This document shows, one piece after another, positions 1 to 8,981 of a DNA stretch of 64,000 nucleotides. The stretch's first letter is position 1. Each line of letters starts with the position of its first letter. The position numbers were made by a program, and so were the translations under genes. Where the stretch lies: positions 29,777 through 93,776 of the forward strand of contig NZ_KQ948941.1 in the NCBI RefSeq assembly GCF_001514235.1. The letters run 5' to 3'. The stretch is from Streptomyces caeruleatus. Lineage in GTDB: Bacteria; Actinomycetota; Actinomycetes; Streptomycetales; Streptomycetaceae. The notes under the pieces are model-generated. The model had not been told where the DNA came from, did not search any database, and was given only the letters and a program-made list of their open reading frames with translations.

Positions 1-24
1 GGGGCGTGGGGTGGCGGGCTACGG

Positions 25-125
25 GGTGGTGCGGCGCAGGGTGACGGGGTGCGGGATGGTGCGGCGCAGGGTGACGGGGTGCGGGGTGACGAGGTGCGGG
101 ATGGTGCGGCGCGGGGTGGCCGAGT
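25..125. repeat. 30-bp GC-rich tandem repeat
   Basis: A G-rich block beginning gcggcgcagggtgacgggg recurs with a 30-bp period (copies at 31 and 61), followed by degenerate shorter copies. It lies in the open frame that leads into the amidase remnant but encodes nothing recognisable. It looks like slippage-generated sequence. Confidence 0.7.
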
Positions 126-207
126 GCGGGGTGGCCAGGTGCCGGGCGGCGGGCCGCCTGGTGCGGGCACCTATGACGGGCCGTTCGGGGGCCAAGACAG
201 GTCGGTT

Positions 208-417
208 GGTGAGCTTGGCAGGCCGGTCGGCGCGGATGACTGGTCGGGTGGGGAACTGGGCAGGCCGGTCGGCGCGGATGACTGGTCGGGTGGGGAACTG
301 GGCAGGCCGGTCGGCGCACACGACTGGCCGGGTGGGGAACTGGGCAGGCCGGTCGGCGCACACGACTGGCCGGGTAGGGAACTCGGCAGGCCGGGCGACG
401 CACATGACCGGCTGGTC
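208..417 (+). repeat. 42-bp in-frame tandem repeat, about 5 copies
   Basis: Five near-identical 42-bp units encode the 14-residue block GELGRPVGADDWSG, drifting to GAHDWPG in later copies. The array is open in the amidase frame and occupies the place where the N-terminal part of an amidase would be expected. The last copy is the most diverged and runs directly into amidase-like sequence. Confidence 0.85.
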
Positions 418-945
418 GGCAGGTACGACGCCCCGACCGCCGTATGGTCCCCCGACCTCGGCTTCGACTCCCCCGACCCGGACGTCGTCGCCGTCGCCCA
501 CGCCACGGCCGTACGGCTGGCCGAGGCCGACGCGATACGGCTCGTACGGCCACGGTCGCCGCTCCGTCTCGAAGACCCGGCCCCGGCATGGCTCGCCCTG
601 CGAGCCTCGGATTCCGCGTCCCGGACCCCCGATGCGCACCGGATCCGGGCCGCGAACGACCGCCGCCTGGCCGACCTCTTCACCGAGACCGAGCTGCTGC
701 TGACGCCGACCGCCCCCACCCCGCCGCACGGCCACGACGGTCCCGGCGACCGGTACTCCACCGCACTGACCTGGGCGTTCAACCTGAGCGGACATCCGGC
801 GATCAGCATTCCCGCGGGGTTGGACGGCGATGGCTGTCCGGTCGGGCTCCAGTTGGTGGCGGCGCATGGAGGGGAGGCTCTGTTGATCGAGGCGGCGCGG
901 GCGGCCGAGGCGGCCGTTGGACCTTGGACGGGCTGGACCGGCTGA
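418..945 (+). pseudogene. amidase (amidase-signature family) C-terminal remnant
   Basis: The reading frame is open from position 49, but only the part after the 42-bp repeats looks like an amidase. The recognisable stretches are AVWSPDLGF, LLTPTAPTPP and GHPAISIPAG followed by GCPVGLQLVA, which are typical of the C-terminal third of amidase-signature enzymes (GatA-like hydrolases of carboxamides). The catalytic Lys and the GGSSGG-type Ser-Ser-Lys core are absent, so the protein cannot be an active amidase. The N-terminal two thirds are replaced by tandem repeats, and the middle is shorter than in the family. What it acted on is unknown. The family assignment is fairly secure; the upstream boundary is not, because the window begins here. 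Confidence 0.7.
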
Positions 946-950
946 GCCAG

Positions 951-1004
951 CTGATCAGGCCGATCCGACTGATCTGACTGATCCCGCCGATCCGGCCGAT
1001 CCCG
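951..1004 (+). repeat. 9-bp tandem repeat, 6 units
   Basis: Six degenerate 9-mers of the form ctgatccgg/ccgatcccg encode alternating Asp-Pro/Asp-Leu residues. They sit between the amidase remnant and the FMN-reductase remnant and are read in frame into the latter. Confidence 0.75.
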
Positions 1005-1011
1005 CTGGGCT

Positions 1012-1428
1012 GAACCCACCGACCAAGCTCGGGAACGCCGCGCCGCTCCTCGACGCCACCCTGGCGGCCACGGACCTGGTGATCGCGTCGCCGCGGTACT
1101 GGTACTCGGTGTCCGCCCACACCAAGCGCTATCTGGAGGAGTGGGAGAACTGGCTGCGCACTCCCGGCCTCGACTTCAAGGCGAGGATGGCCGAGCGCAC
1201 CTGTGGGGTGTCACCGCGCTCTACCACAAGGAACACGAGGTCGCAGAGCCGCTGATCGGCACGCTCAACAACTCGGCCGCCTACTTCGGCATGCGCTTCG
1301 GCGGCGTCCTGCTGGGCAAGGGCGGCCGGATCGACGACGTACTGGGCGACACCGCGGCGCTCACCCGCGCCAAGACCTTCTTCGCCCAGGACCCGCCCAC
1401 CGCCCTCTTCCCCTACCAGGCCGCCTGA
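1012..1428 (+). pseudogene. NAD(P)H-dependent FMN reductase-like remnant, frameshifted
   Basis: One frame gives LDATLAATDLVIASPRYWYS and TKRYLEEWENWL, typical of the middle of flavodoxin-fold NADPH:FMN reductases (active-site region ASPRYWYS, normally ASPxYxGS-like). After RMAERT the homology moves to another frame, continuing LWGVTALYHKEHEVAEPLI and ending at 1428. One base gained or lost near 1195-1205 explains the shift. The N-terminal FMN phosphate-binding part is missing and replaced by the 9-bp repeat, so the gene is truncated and frameshifted. Its former role would be flavin or quinone reduction. The family call rests on motif resemblance only. Confidence 0.6.
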
Positions 1429-1443
1429 CCGGACACCCAGCCG

Positions 1444-1538
1444 TGCGAACGGATACCGACTGCCCGAACGGATACCGGCCGCCCGAACGTATACCGGCCG
1501 CCCGAGCGGAACCCGGCTGCCCGAGCGGAGCGCTACGC
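1444..1538. repeat. 19-bp tandem repeat, 5 units
   Basis: Units of 19 bp close to cccgaacggataccggccg start at 1444, 1463, 1482, 1501 and 1520, with increasing divergence at both ends. The array fills the gap between the reductase remnant and the convergent ABC permease gene and overlaps the last codons of the permease. Confidence 0.85.
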
Positions 1539-2435
1539 GGTGATGTCCTTCGTGGTGAATCTCGCCCAGGCCGCCGAACCGAACACAGCGGCGTAGAGGG
1601 CCTGGATCCCCAGGTTCTTGACGAGGTCGTCCCAGTAGACGGGTTCGCGCATGAGGTCGGCGAAGGACAGCCAGTAGTGGGAGAAGAAGTACGGCTGGAG
1701 TGCGTGGAGCTGGGGTATCTGGTCGAGGATCTGGACGGTGATCAGCAGGCCGACGGTCGTCGCCATCGCCGCGATCCCGCTGTTGGTCAGCGTGGAGACG
1801 AACAGGCCGAGCGCCGCCACGCCGATCAGTGACGCGGCGACGACCAGGGCGATCAGCAGGGCTCTGCCGAGTCCCTCCGCGAAGCTGATGCGGGTGCCGG
1901 AGATGGTCGTCAGTTCGCCCAGTGGGAAGAGCAGTGCCCCGACCGTGAGCGCCGAGATCGCGACCACGAGGGTGGCGACCAGGCAGAAGGCCATCGTGGT
2001 CGCGTACTTGGTGAGGAGCAGCCGGGTGCGGCCGGCGGGGGCGACGAGGAGATAGCGCAGGGTGCCCGCGTTCGCCTCGCCGGCTATCGCGTCGCCCGCG
2101 ATGACGCCGATCGCCATGGGCAGGAAGAACGGGAGCGTCGCGGCCAGTGCGGTGAAGACCAGGAACAGGCCGTTGTTGGTGATCTGCGAGATGAACGCCG
2201 GGCCGCCGCCCTGCGGGCCGCCGCCGCCCATCGACGCACCGTCGCTGGTCTCGATCTTCACTGCGATCCCGACCAGGATCGGCACGGCGGCGAGGACGGC
2301 GAGCAGCGCGAGGGTGCGCCAGCGCCGGAAGGTGGTGAGCAGTTCGCTGCGGAGGACCCCGAAGGTCCACAGAAGGCTGACCTTCCGGGTCCCTTCGCCC
2401 GCGGCGCCCTGCCGGACGACCTCAGCCCGCGACAT
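1533..2435 (-). CDS. ABC-2 type transporter permease
   Basis: A 300-residue membrane protein with about six hydrophobic segments, beginning MSRAEVVRQGA with a short cytoplasmic lead (VLRSELLTTFRRWRT) before the first helix. This layout matches ABC-2 exporter permeases. It is the second gene of a two-gene exporter unit: its start lies 14 bp inside the end of the ATPase gene, so the two are translationally coupled. A low-complexity loop (GGGGPQGGGP, about residues 72-81) follows the first helix. Substrate unknown; exporters of this type carry lipids, antibiotics or polysaccharides. The 3' end runs into the 19-bp repeat. Confidence 0.88.
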   Translation of the reverse strand: MSRAEVVRQGAAGEGTRKVSLLWTFGVLRSELLTTFRRWRTLALLAVLAAVPILVGIAVKIETSDGASMGGGGPQGGGPAFISQITNNGLFLVFTALAATLPFFLPMAIGVIAGDAIAGEANAGTLRYLLVAPAGRTRLLLTKYATTMAFCLVATLVVAISALTVGALLFPLGELTTISGTRISFAEGLGRALLIALVVAASLIGVAALGLFVSTLTNSGIAAMATTVGLLITVQILDQIPQLHALQPYFFSHYWLSFADLMREPVYWDDLVKNLGIQALYAAVFGSAAWARFTTKDITA

Positions 2436-3372
2436 CGAACCCCTCCCCCGTGAGTGCCACGAACGCGTCCTCCAGAGAGGCCCGTTCGACGCCGAAGCCC
2501 CGCACCCGGACCCCGGCGGTCACCAACGCGGCGTTGACGTCGGCGAGATCGCGGTCCGGGGGTTCGGCGGTCACCCGGTCCTCGGTACTGACGACGTCGC
2601 CGGCACCCTGCTCCTTCAGCACCCGGGCCGCATCCGCGGTGTCCGGGGTGGTCACGACGAGCCGGCCGCGGCTTCCGGCCGCCAGCTCCGCCACCGCGCC
2701 CTGGGTGATCAGCCGGCCCTGCGCCATCACGGCGGCGTGGGTGCAGACCTGCTCGATCTCGTCGAGGAGGTGGGAGGAGAGGAAGACGGTCGTGCCGTCG
2801 GACGCCAACTCCCGGATCAGGGCACGGATCTCGCGCATGCCCTGCGGGTCGAGTCCGTTGGTCGGCTCGTCGAGGACGAGGAGCCTGCGCGGCTGGAGGA
2901 GCGCGGCCGCGAGCCCCAGCCGCTGTTTCATGCCGAGCGAGTACGCCTTGGCCTTCTTGCCCGCGGCGGCCGTCAGGCCCACCCGGTCCAGCGCGGCCGC
3001 GACCCGGGTGCGCCGGGTGCGCGGATCGGCGGTCGGGTCGGCGGCGTCGTACCGGACGAGGTTGTCGCGTCCGGAGAGGAAGCCGTACAGGGCGGGTCCC
3101 TCGATGAGCGCGCCGACGTACGGCAGCACGGAGCGCGCGGACCGGGGCATGGGCTGCCCCAGCACGCGCGCGGTGCCGGCGGTGGGCTCGATGAGGCCCA
3201 TCAGCATGCGGATGGTCGTTGTCTTGCCCGAGCCGTTCGGACCGAGGAAGCCGAAGACACTGCCCGCCGGGACGGTCAGATCGAGACCGTCGACGGCGAG
3301 CTGCCCGCCGCGGTAGCGCTTGGTGAGCGCGCGGGTGGCGATCACCGCCTGCGCGGCGGGCAGTTCCTCCAT
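2422..3372 (-). CDS. ABC transporter ATP-binding protein (exporter type)
   Basis: A 316-residue ATPase. Walker A is GPNGSGKTT (about residues 45-53), the signature region is YSLGMKQRLGLA (canonical LSGGQ replaced by SLGMKQ, common in ABC-2/CcmA-type exporters), and Walker B is LLVLDEPTNGLDPQGM. A C-terminal extension of about 90 residues with a small beta domain is usual for drug and lipid exporter ATPases. It pairs with the overlapping permease gene downstream. The LolA-like gene 151 bp upstream on the same strand may belong to the same unit. The start ATG follows GAGGACCG. Cytoplasmic, membrane-associated. Substrate cannot be read from sequence. Confidence 0.93.
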   Translation of the reverse strand: MEELPAAQAVIATRALTKRYRGGQLAVDGLDLTVPAGSVFGFLGPNGSGKTTTIRMLMGLIEPTAGTARVLGQPMPRSARSVLPYVGALIEGPALYGFLSGRDNLVRYDAADPTADPRTRRTRVAAALDRVGLTAAAGKKAKAYSLGMKQRLGLAAALLQPRRLLVLDEPTNGLDPQGMREIRALIRELASDGTTVFLSSHLLDEIEQVCTHAAVMAQGRLITQGAVAELAAGSRGRLVVTTPDTADAARVLKEQGAGDVVSTEDRVTAEPPDRDLADVNAALVTAGVRVRGFGVERASLEDAFVALTGEGFDVAG

Positions 3373-3420
3373 CGGTCCTCAGGCTCCTCGGGTTCCTAGG
3401 GGCACCTAGATCATTGGCAC

Positions 3421-3450
3421 GGCTACGGCTACGGCTACAGCTACGGCGAC
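3421..3450. repeat. 6-bp tandem repeat (ggctac), 5 units
   Basis: Three perfect and two one-mismatch copies of ggctac lie in the 151-bp gap between the ABC ATPase gene and the LolA-like gene. A second small repeat (ccggcaa twice) follows at about 3498-3513. Confidence 0.7.
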
Positions 3451-3523
3451 CGGCCGGTCACCATCCGCCGACCAGCGACCGCCAACCTGCAACGGCACCC
3501 GGCAACCGGCAACCGGCCGCGGT

Positions 3524-4828
3524 TCACTTCCCGGAGTCGGCCGCCTTCACGAGCGCGTCCTTGTCGACCGCGCCCACGTAGACCTTGCCGTCGTCCGTGA
3601 TCAGGGCGTTGATCAGACGGGTCTTGAAGACCGTGCCCGAGCCGAACTTGCCCGTGACCTTGTCGCCCAGGGAGTCGAGGAAGCCGCCCATCTCCCCACC
3701 GACCTCGGCGCCGGAGGGGACGCCCTCGCCGCCGGTGTCGAAGACGGCCACGGTGTTCCAGCCCTCGCCGATGACCTCGGGGCCGCCCTCGGGCGCCTTG
3801 CCGAGCTTGTCCCCGGACTTCGGACCGTCGAGTTCCTTCCCGAAGTCCTTGCCGAAGTCCTTCCCGAACTCGTTGTCGAGCTCCTTGCGCAGCTCGTCCT
3901 CGGACTTCGGGGAGCCGTTCTCGCCGTCCTTCCCCTCCAGCTCGTCCTCCTCGGTGACCTTCGCACCCTTGGGCGGGGTGAAGTCGAAGGTGGAGGCGGC
4001 CGGCTTGGCGAAGCTGACCTGAGTGAAGCCGGCGTCGATCACTGCCGCGCCACCGCTCGCCGGGGTCAGCGTGAACTTCAGGGGCATCCCGGTCTTGGCG
4101 TCGACGGCCACGGTGATCGCGCCGACCGTGGTCCCGGACTGCTTCGGCTTGATGAGCAGCTGGTAGGCGTCCCGGCCCGCGACCTGCGCGGTGCCGTCGA
4201 CGGTGACGGACGTGGTGTCGTCGACCGCCTTGAGCGCCGCCTCGGCGAAGTCCTTGGGCGTGGCGGGAACGTCTTGCTTCTCCTGCCCGCCCTTCGCCTC
4301 CTCGGCGGTGCCGTGGAAGACCTCGTTGGACTTGCTGTCGTAGCCCCAGACGTCCTTGCCGTTATGGATGAGGCTGTACTCGGAGGCGTTCTCCAGCAGG
4401 GAGAGCTTCTGCTTGTTCTCGCCGTCCACGGCGACGCGCAGCGTGTGCGTGCCGGACGCCAGCTCGGTGAGCTTGGCCGACGGGTCGGCGGACGATCCGT
4501 CACCCGACCCGGACGCCATGGCGCCGGAGGCGAGGCCGGCCCCCAGCCCGCCGAGGTCCGGCAGCCCCAGGTCGGTGCTGATCTTCACGGTGCCGGACAG
4601 CTGCTCCACGTCCGACTGCGCGATCTTCTCGATGAGTTGCTCTGCGGTGATCTTCGGCAGGTCCGGGTCGCCCGAGTCGGCGATGGCCGGGACGAGCCCG
4701 ATGGTCGCCGCCGCGACTCCCACGACCGTGACCGGGACGACGTACCGCGCCGCCTTGCGCCGCCCCGAGGGCAGGTCGTCGACCTCCCCGACCGCGGTCG
4801 TACTGTCGTCGGATTCGTACGGTGCCAT
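3524..4828 (-). CDS. LolA-like / DUF2092-type exported protein
   Basis: The start is placed at the ATG at 4828 (MAPYESDDSTT), preceded by ggaggtaa, giving 434 residues; an upstream in-frame start at 4900 has no such site. One N-terminal membrane segment (about residues 28-48, VVPVTVVGVAAATIGLVPAI) is followed by an extracytoplasmic domain with LolA/LppX-like half-barrel features: the repeated pattern of an -L-R-V-x-V-D-G- strand, then YSLIHNGKDVWGYDSKSN, and later AYQLLIKPKQ. A charged D/E/K/G-rich segment (about residues 300-360, with FGKDFGKDFGKEL repeats) separates two parts of the domain. Proteins of this fold bind lipid or lipoprotein acyl chains at the cell surface. The ABC exporter genes downstream suggest joint action on a lipid or lipoprotein; that link is inference. 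Confidence 0.75.
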   Translation of the reverse strand: MAPYESDDSTTAVGEVDDLPSGRRKAARYVVPVTVVGVAAATIGLVPAIADSGDPDLPKITAEQLIEKIAQSDVEQLSGTVKISTDLGLPDLGGLGAGLASGAMASGSGDGSSADPSAKLTELASGTHTLRVAVDGENKQKLSLLENASEYSLIHNGKDVWGYDSKSNEVFHGTAEEAKGGQEKQDVPATPKDFAEAALKAVDDTTSVTVDGTAQVAGRDAYQLLIKPKQSGTTVGAITVAVDAKTGMPLKFTLTPASGGAAVIDAGFTQVSFAKPAASTFDFTPPKGAKVTEEDELEGKDGENGSPKSEDELRKELDNEFGKDFGKDFGKELDGPKSGDKLGKAPEGGPEVIGEGWNTVAVFDTGGEGVPSGAEVGGEMGGFLDSLGDKVTGKFGSGTVFKTRLINALITDDGKVYVGAVDKDALVKAADSGK

Positions 4829-5135
4829 GTGTGCCTTACCTCCGTCGTCGGCGGCGGCTGTCCTTCTCGTTCGTCGCCCGCGAGTCTTACGACCCCGCAC
4901 TCGTCCACCCCTGTGCCGCCATTCTCACCCGAATCGGTGAGGAGTGGTGTTGTTGTCCGTGGTTTCCATCTGACCAAATCGGCCAGGGAGATTCGTCAAC
5001 CTTCGGAGCCAACTCCGCGTACACCTGGGGTATGACACACAAGGGCGTCGCCTCCCCCGACCCGTAGGGGTCGCCGGGGAAGACGCCGCTGTGCGGGGCG
5101 GAACCGCCGTGCCGATCAGCCATCGCCGAGGCCGA
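4829..5135. other. intergenic region upstream of the LolA-like gene
   Basis: No gene is supported over these 307 bp. The segment should carry the minus-strand promoter of the LolA-like gene; TTGACG (reading leftward, near 5000) is a possible -35 box, but no good -10 partner was seen. An 11-bp direct repeat, gccgatcagcc, occurs twice near the right end. Confidence 0.5.
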
Positions 5136-5850
5136 TCAGCCGTTGAGGAACACGTAGTCAGCCCGGTACGGCACCCCGACGACGACGCCGGGCGTGCAGG
5201 AGCCGGCCGGGGCGACGCCGCCGACGGTGTTGAGCCGCCGGATCTCGGCGGTGCCGGCGAGGAGGCCGTGGTGCCTGCCGGACCGAGTGGCCTTCAGGTC
5301 GAGTTCGAGGATGTTCCCGTCGCCGTTCGCCCGAGCACGGCACGCGTCCCGGAAGCCGAACCCGACGACGGTCATCTTGTGCAGCTGCCCCCGGACGGCA
5401 CCGCCCGGGACCTCGGCGGTGTGGAGGTTGGCGTAGAAGGAACTCGGGTCGGTCTTCAGCGCGTTGAGCAGGGGCGGGGTCCTTCACGGGGACGGCCCCG
5501 ACGAGACGGTCCCCCTGACCTGGCCGAGGAGGCCACCGAAGTCGACCTTGATGCCTCCGTTGGTGCCCTTGGCGCCTTGGTGGATGTGCAGAGCGGTCGA
5601 CCGGCCGGTCCCCCGCCAGGTCGCGGCGACGGACACCTCGTCCCCCTCGACCTTCACAAACGCCAGGGCGCCACCGTCCCTGCCCCCCCACAGTGGGCCC
5701 ACCCTCGTTAGGCACCTCGCTCGCCCCGCGAAGACTCGCGGCAAGGACGGTGCCCCCGGTGCCTCCGGCATGCCCCGCACGGTCGGCCCGGTGACCTCCG
5801 GCGGCGAAGGCGGGAACCACCGTGACAGCGGTGACGACCAGACTCTTACG
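5136..5850 (-). pseudogene. CHRD-domain secreted protein, multiply frameshifted
   Basis: Three frames together read as one exported CHRD-domain protein. The pieces are an export signal (LRKSLVVTAVTVVPAFAA), then SLRGASEVPNEGGPTVGG, then in another frame GGALAFVKVEGDEVSVAATW with ALHIHQGAKGTNGGI, then a third frame containing FYANLHT, GQLHKM and the C-terminal TVVGFGFRDACRARANGDGN. One shift falls at a run of seven C residues near 5684-5690, the second near 5465-5500. No usable start codon lies in frame ahead of the signal peptide, because a TGA stands just upstream. CHRD domains are extracellular beta-rich modules of unclear function. The family call is good; whether any fragment is expressed is doubtful. 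Confidence 0.65.
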
Positions 5851-5901
5851 GAGACGATCTCAGCCTGGACTCAGTCCAACTCCATGACGTGCGTCACCCC
5901 T

Positions 5902-6060
5902 CCAGCCCGTCCGGCGTTTGAGGCCGAGCCGCCCTCTCAGCCCGTCCGGCGTTTGAGGACAAGGCCCGAAGGGCCGACAGCGGGGTCTGGGGCGGCAGCC
6001 CCAGCGGGGTCGAAGGGGCGGAGCCCCTTCAAGGGATGGGACGGGTAGGGGCGGCGGGGG
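5902..6060. repeat. dispersed Streptomyces intergenic repeat (CCGTCCGGCGTTTGAGG type)
   Basis: Two copies of agcccgtccggcgtttgagg (5904 and 5940) are followed by aggcccgaagggccga, a GGGGTCTGGGGCGGCAGCCCC hairpin-like block, a second inverted block (ggggcggagcccctt) and gatgggacgggtaggggcgg. From memory this composite occurs many times in the intergenic DNA of Streptomyces chromosomes. It lies just downstream of the polyprenyl synthase stop codon, where its hairpins could act as a transcription terminator. Confidence 0.75.
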
Positions 6061-6065
6061 CGAAA

Positions 6066-7076
6066 TCACCCGGCCCGATGCACGACCGCATCGCACAACT
6101 CCATCAACGCCGCCTTCGCCCCCATCTCCGGCAACGGCGCCAACGAGGCCCGCGCATCCTCCGCATACCGCACGGTGTCCCGCCGAGCCTGCTCCAACGC
6201 CGGATGCACCCGAAGCTGAGCCAACGCCTCCGCAAGCCGCGCGTCATCACTGAGATCGGAGTCCAGCAACTCGCTCAACGCGACGTCCTCCGCCAGCCCC
6301 AACCGCGCGGCCCGCTCCCGCAACCGCAGCACCGGCATCGTGGGAATCCCCTCCCGGAGATCCGTCCCCGGCGTCTTCCCGGACTCATGGGAGTCGCTCG
6401 CGATGTCCAGGACGTCGTCCGCCAGCTGGAAGGCGACCCCGAGCCGCTCCCCGTACTGGGTCAGCACATCGACCACCGTCTCGTCGGCGCCCGACATCAT
6501 CGCCCCGAACCGGCACGACACCGCCACCAGCGACCCGGTCTTCCCGCTCAGCACATCGAGGTAGTGCTCGACGGGATCCCGCCCGTCCTGCGGCCCCGCC
6601 GTCTCCAGGATCTGCCCGGTGACCAGCCGCTCGAACGCCTCGGCCTGCACCCGCACCGCCTCCGGCCCGAGGTCGGCCAGGATGTGCGAGGCTCGCGCGA
6701 AGAGGAAGTCGCCGGTCAGGACGGCGACCGAGTTGCCCCAGCGGGTGTTCGCGCTGTCGACACCGCGCCGTACGGCCGCCTCGTCCATCACGTCGTCGTG
6801 GTACAGCGTCGCCAGATGGGTCAGCTCCACCACCACCGCCGACGGCACGATGCCCGGCGCATACCGGTCCCCGAACTGGGCAGTGAGCATCACGAGCAGC
6901 GGCCGGAACCGCTTTCCGCCCGCCCGCACCAGATGCTGGGCGGCCTCGGTGATGAAGGGGACCTCGCTCTTGGTGGCTTCGAGCAATCCCTCCTCGACAG
7001 CCGTCAATCCGGCCTGGACATCGGCTTCCAGAGCCTGGTCCCGCACGCTCAGCCCGAACGGCCCGACGACGGTCAC
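6066..7076 (-). CDS. polyprenyl diphosphate synthase (trans-isoprenyl chain)
   Basis: A 336-residue all-alpha prenyltransferase. The first aspartate-rich motif is YHDDVMDEA (about residue 94), preceded by GGKRFRP, and the second is LADDVLDIA (about residue 218). Both motifs bind Mg-diphosphate, so the enzyme should be active in condensing isopentenyl diphosphate onto an allylic primer. In actinomycetes a synthase of this subfamily makes the long chain of menaquinone; the nearby menaquinone genes and complex I fit that. Product length cannot be fixed by reading alone. Monocistronic as seen, with divergent or broken neighbours. Confidence 0.9.
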   Translation of the reverse strand: MTVVGPFGLSVRDQALEADVQAGLTAVEEGLLEATKSEVPFITEAAQHLVRAGGKRFRPLLVMLTAQFGDRYAPGIVPSAVVVELTHLATLYHDDVMDEAAVRRGVDSANTRWGNSVAVLTGDFLFARASHILADLGPEAVRVQAEAFERLVTGQILETAGPQDGRDPVEHYLDVLSGKTGSLVAVSCRFGAMMSGADETVVDVLTQYGERLGVAFQLADDVLDIASDSHESGKTPGTDLREGIPTMPVLRLRERAARLGLAEDVALSELLDSDLSDDARLAEALAQLRVHPALEQARRDTVRYAEDARASLAPLPEMGAKAALMELCDAVVHRAG

Positions 7077-7302
7077 GAGGGGTCTCCTGTCTGCTGGTGT
7101 CTACTGGCGGTTACACGGTTTGTCGATAGGTCGCTGCCATCACTCAAGTCAGCGTATCCGGTCACGTTTCGATCACCGATGCCGCCCACCCGTCCACCAC
7201 GGGCTGTATCGGATCACGGCGGGCATGTTTTTGATCACGTGATAAGGCCGGATATCCATCGACTTATAGGGAAGTAGCGGCCCGTATCCCGAACCGGAGT
7301 CG

Positions 7303-8849
7303 ATGTCCAGCCCGGGAGCGGGCCGCCGCCGCGCACCGACCACGCCTTCTTCGGCCAGCCCAGAGGCCTTCTCACGCTCTCCGGCCTGGAGGTCCGGGAA
7401 CGCTTCTCGTTCCTCGGCATGCAGGCCATCCTCGTCCTGTACTTCGCCGACACGGTCGCCCACGGCGGTTTGGGCATGTCGGCCGGAACCGCCGCCTCCG
7501 TCTCCGCCGCCTACGGAACCCTCATCTATCTGGTCTCCATCGCGGGCGGCTGGCTCGCCGACCGCGTCCTCGGCTTGTACCGCGCGGTGCTGTGGGGCGG
7601 CATCCTGATCGCCTGCGGCCATTACGCCATGGCGGTGCCGGCCGCCGGCACGACGTGGGCCGGACTCGGTCTGATCAGCGCGGGCACGGGGCTCCTCAAG
7701 CCGAACGTCGCCCCCATGGTCGGCAAGCTGCGCTACCGCGCCGACGACGACCGCCGTGACCCCGGCTTCGCGCTGTACTACATGGCGATCAACATCGGCG
7801 CCTTCGCGGGCCCGCTCGTCACCGGCTGGCTCGGCGACCACAGGGGCTGGCACTGGGGCTTCTCGGCCGCCGCGATCGGCATGACGTTCGGCCTGGTCCA
7901 GTACGCCCTGGGCCGTCGCCACCTGGCCGGACGGAAGCACGCCGCCGAGTTCGCGCTGCCCCCGGACGCCCTGCGCCGGGCGGTCCGCCTCGTCGTCGCG
8001 GGCCTCACGGCCACCGCCACGCTCGCCGTCCTCCTCACGGCCACCGCCACGCTCGCCGCCCTCCTCACGGCCACCGCCACGCTCGCCGCCCTCCTCACGG
8101 CCTCCGGCCTGCTCACCATGGACCGCTTCGTCGACCTGCTCACCCTGGTCTCGGTGATCGCCCCGGTCGTCTACTTCGCGGTGATGTTCACCAGTCCGCG
8201 CGTGACCGCCGAGGAACGCGGCCGGCTGCGCCCGTACATCGTCCTCTTCCTCGCCTCGGTGGTCTTCGACTTCATCCTGTTCCAGGCGTACTCGACGATG
8301 ATGCTGCTGGCGTCGACGAACGCCGAGAGGTCGATCCTCGGCTTCGGCTTCCCCGCGAGCTGGTACGCCTCGGCCCTCGGCGCCTTCGAGGTCGCCCTCG
8401 CGCCGGTCGTCGCCGTGCTGTGGGCCCGCATGGGGCCCAGCCAGCCGCACGCCTCGAACAAGATCGCGATCGGGGTCGTCCTGGGCGGCCTGTCCTTCCT
8501 GCTGATGGTGATCCCGACCTCCGGGCACTCCTCCGACCACCACCTCATGTCCGTCTGGTGGATCGTGGGTTCGTACCTGCTGCTCGGCCTCGGCGACGTC
8601 CTGCTGGAGACCTCCGGCATGTCGGCCACGACCAAGCTCGCCCCGGCCGCCTTCGCCGGCCAGACCATGTCCCTCTGATCCCTCCCCCTCGCCCTGGCCA
8701 ACGGCATCCAGGCCCAGACGGTCAAGCTCTACGACGACACCTCCAAGCCCGCCTACTTCGGCGTCAACGGCACCATCGCGGTGCTCGCGGGGCTCGCCGT
8801 GACGGCCGCGACCCGCTGGCTGCGCCGCACGATGCACCCGGTGCGCTGA
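7303..8849 (+). pseudogene. POT-family proton-coupled peptide transporter, broken
   Basis: Most of a 12-helix POT/PTR2 transporter is readable in one frame from about 7345: DHAFFGQPRGLLTLSGLEV, ERFSFLGMQAILVLYF (the ExxERF-type motif) and GTGLLKPNV. Three lesions are visible. (1) The only sensible start (ATG 7303, MSSPGAGRRR) is in a different frame from DHAFFG, so a base was gained or lost near 7320-7345. (2) In QTMSLW the tryptophan codon is TGA at 8676-8678; in-frame homology continues after it (LALANGIQAQTVKLYDD) to the true stop at 8847. (3) A 30-bp triplication adds 20 residues in the central loop. It would have imported di- and tripeptides. Confidence 0.85.
8001..8100 (+). repeat. 30-bp in-frame tandem repeat, 3.3 copies
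   Basis: Copies at 8001, 8031 and 8061 plus a partial one encode TATLAALL-type decapeptides inside the POT transporter remnant, between its sixth and seventh predicted helices. Copies two and three are identical. Confidence 0.9.
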
Positions 8850-8981
8850 CCCGCCACAAAACACCTGCCGCACCCGACGAACCGACCCGACGGGGATCCC
8901 GCCCATGCACATCCGTACGTCCTTCCCCTACGAGACGACCCATCACGACATCCGCATCCCGCTCGAAGACGGGACCCTGCT

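Noticed and set aside
208..417. CRISPR or phage repeat array
   Set aside because: The 42-bp units are contiguous, in frame and without spacers: a coding tandem repeat.
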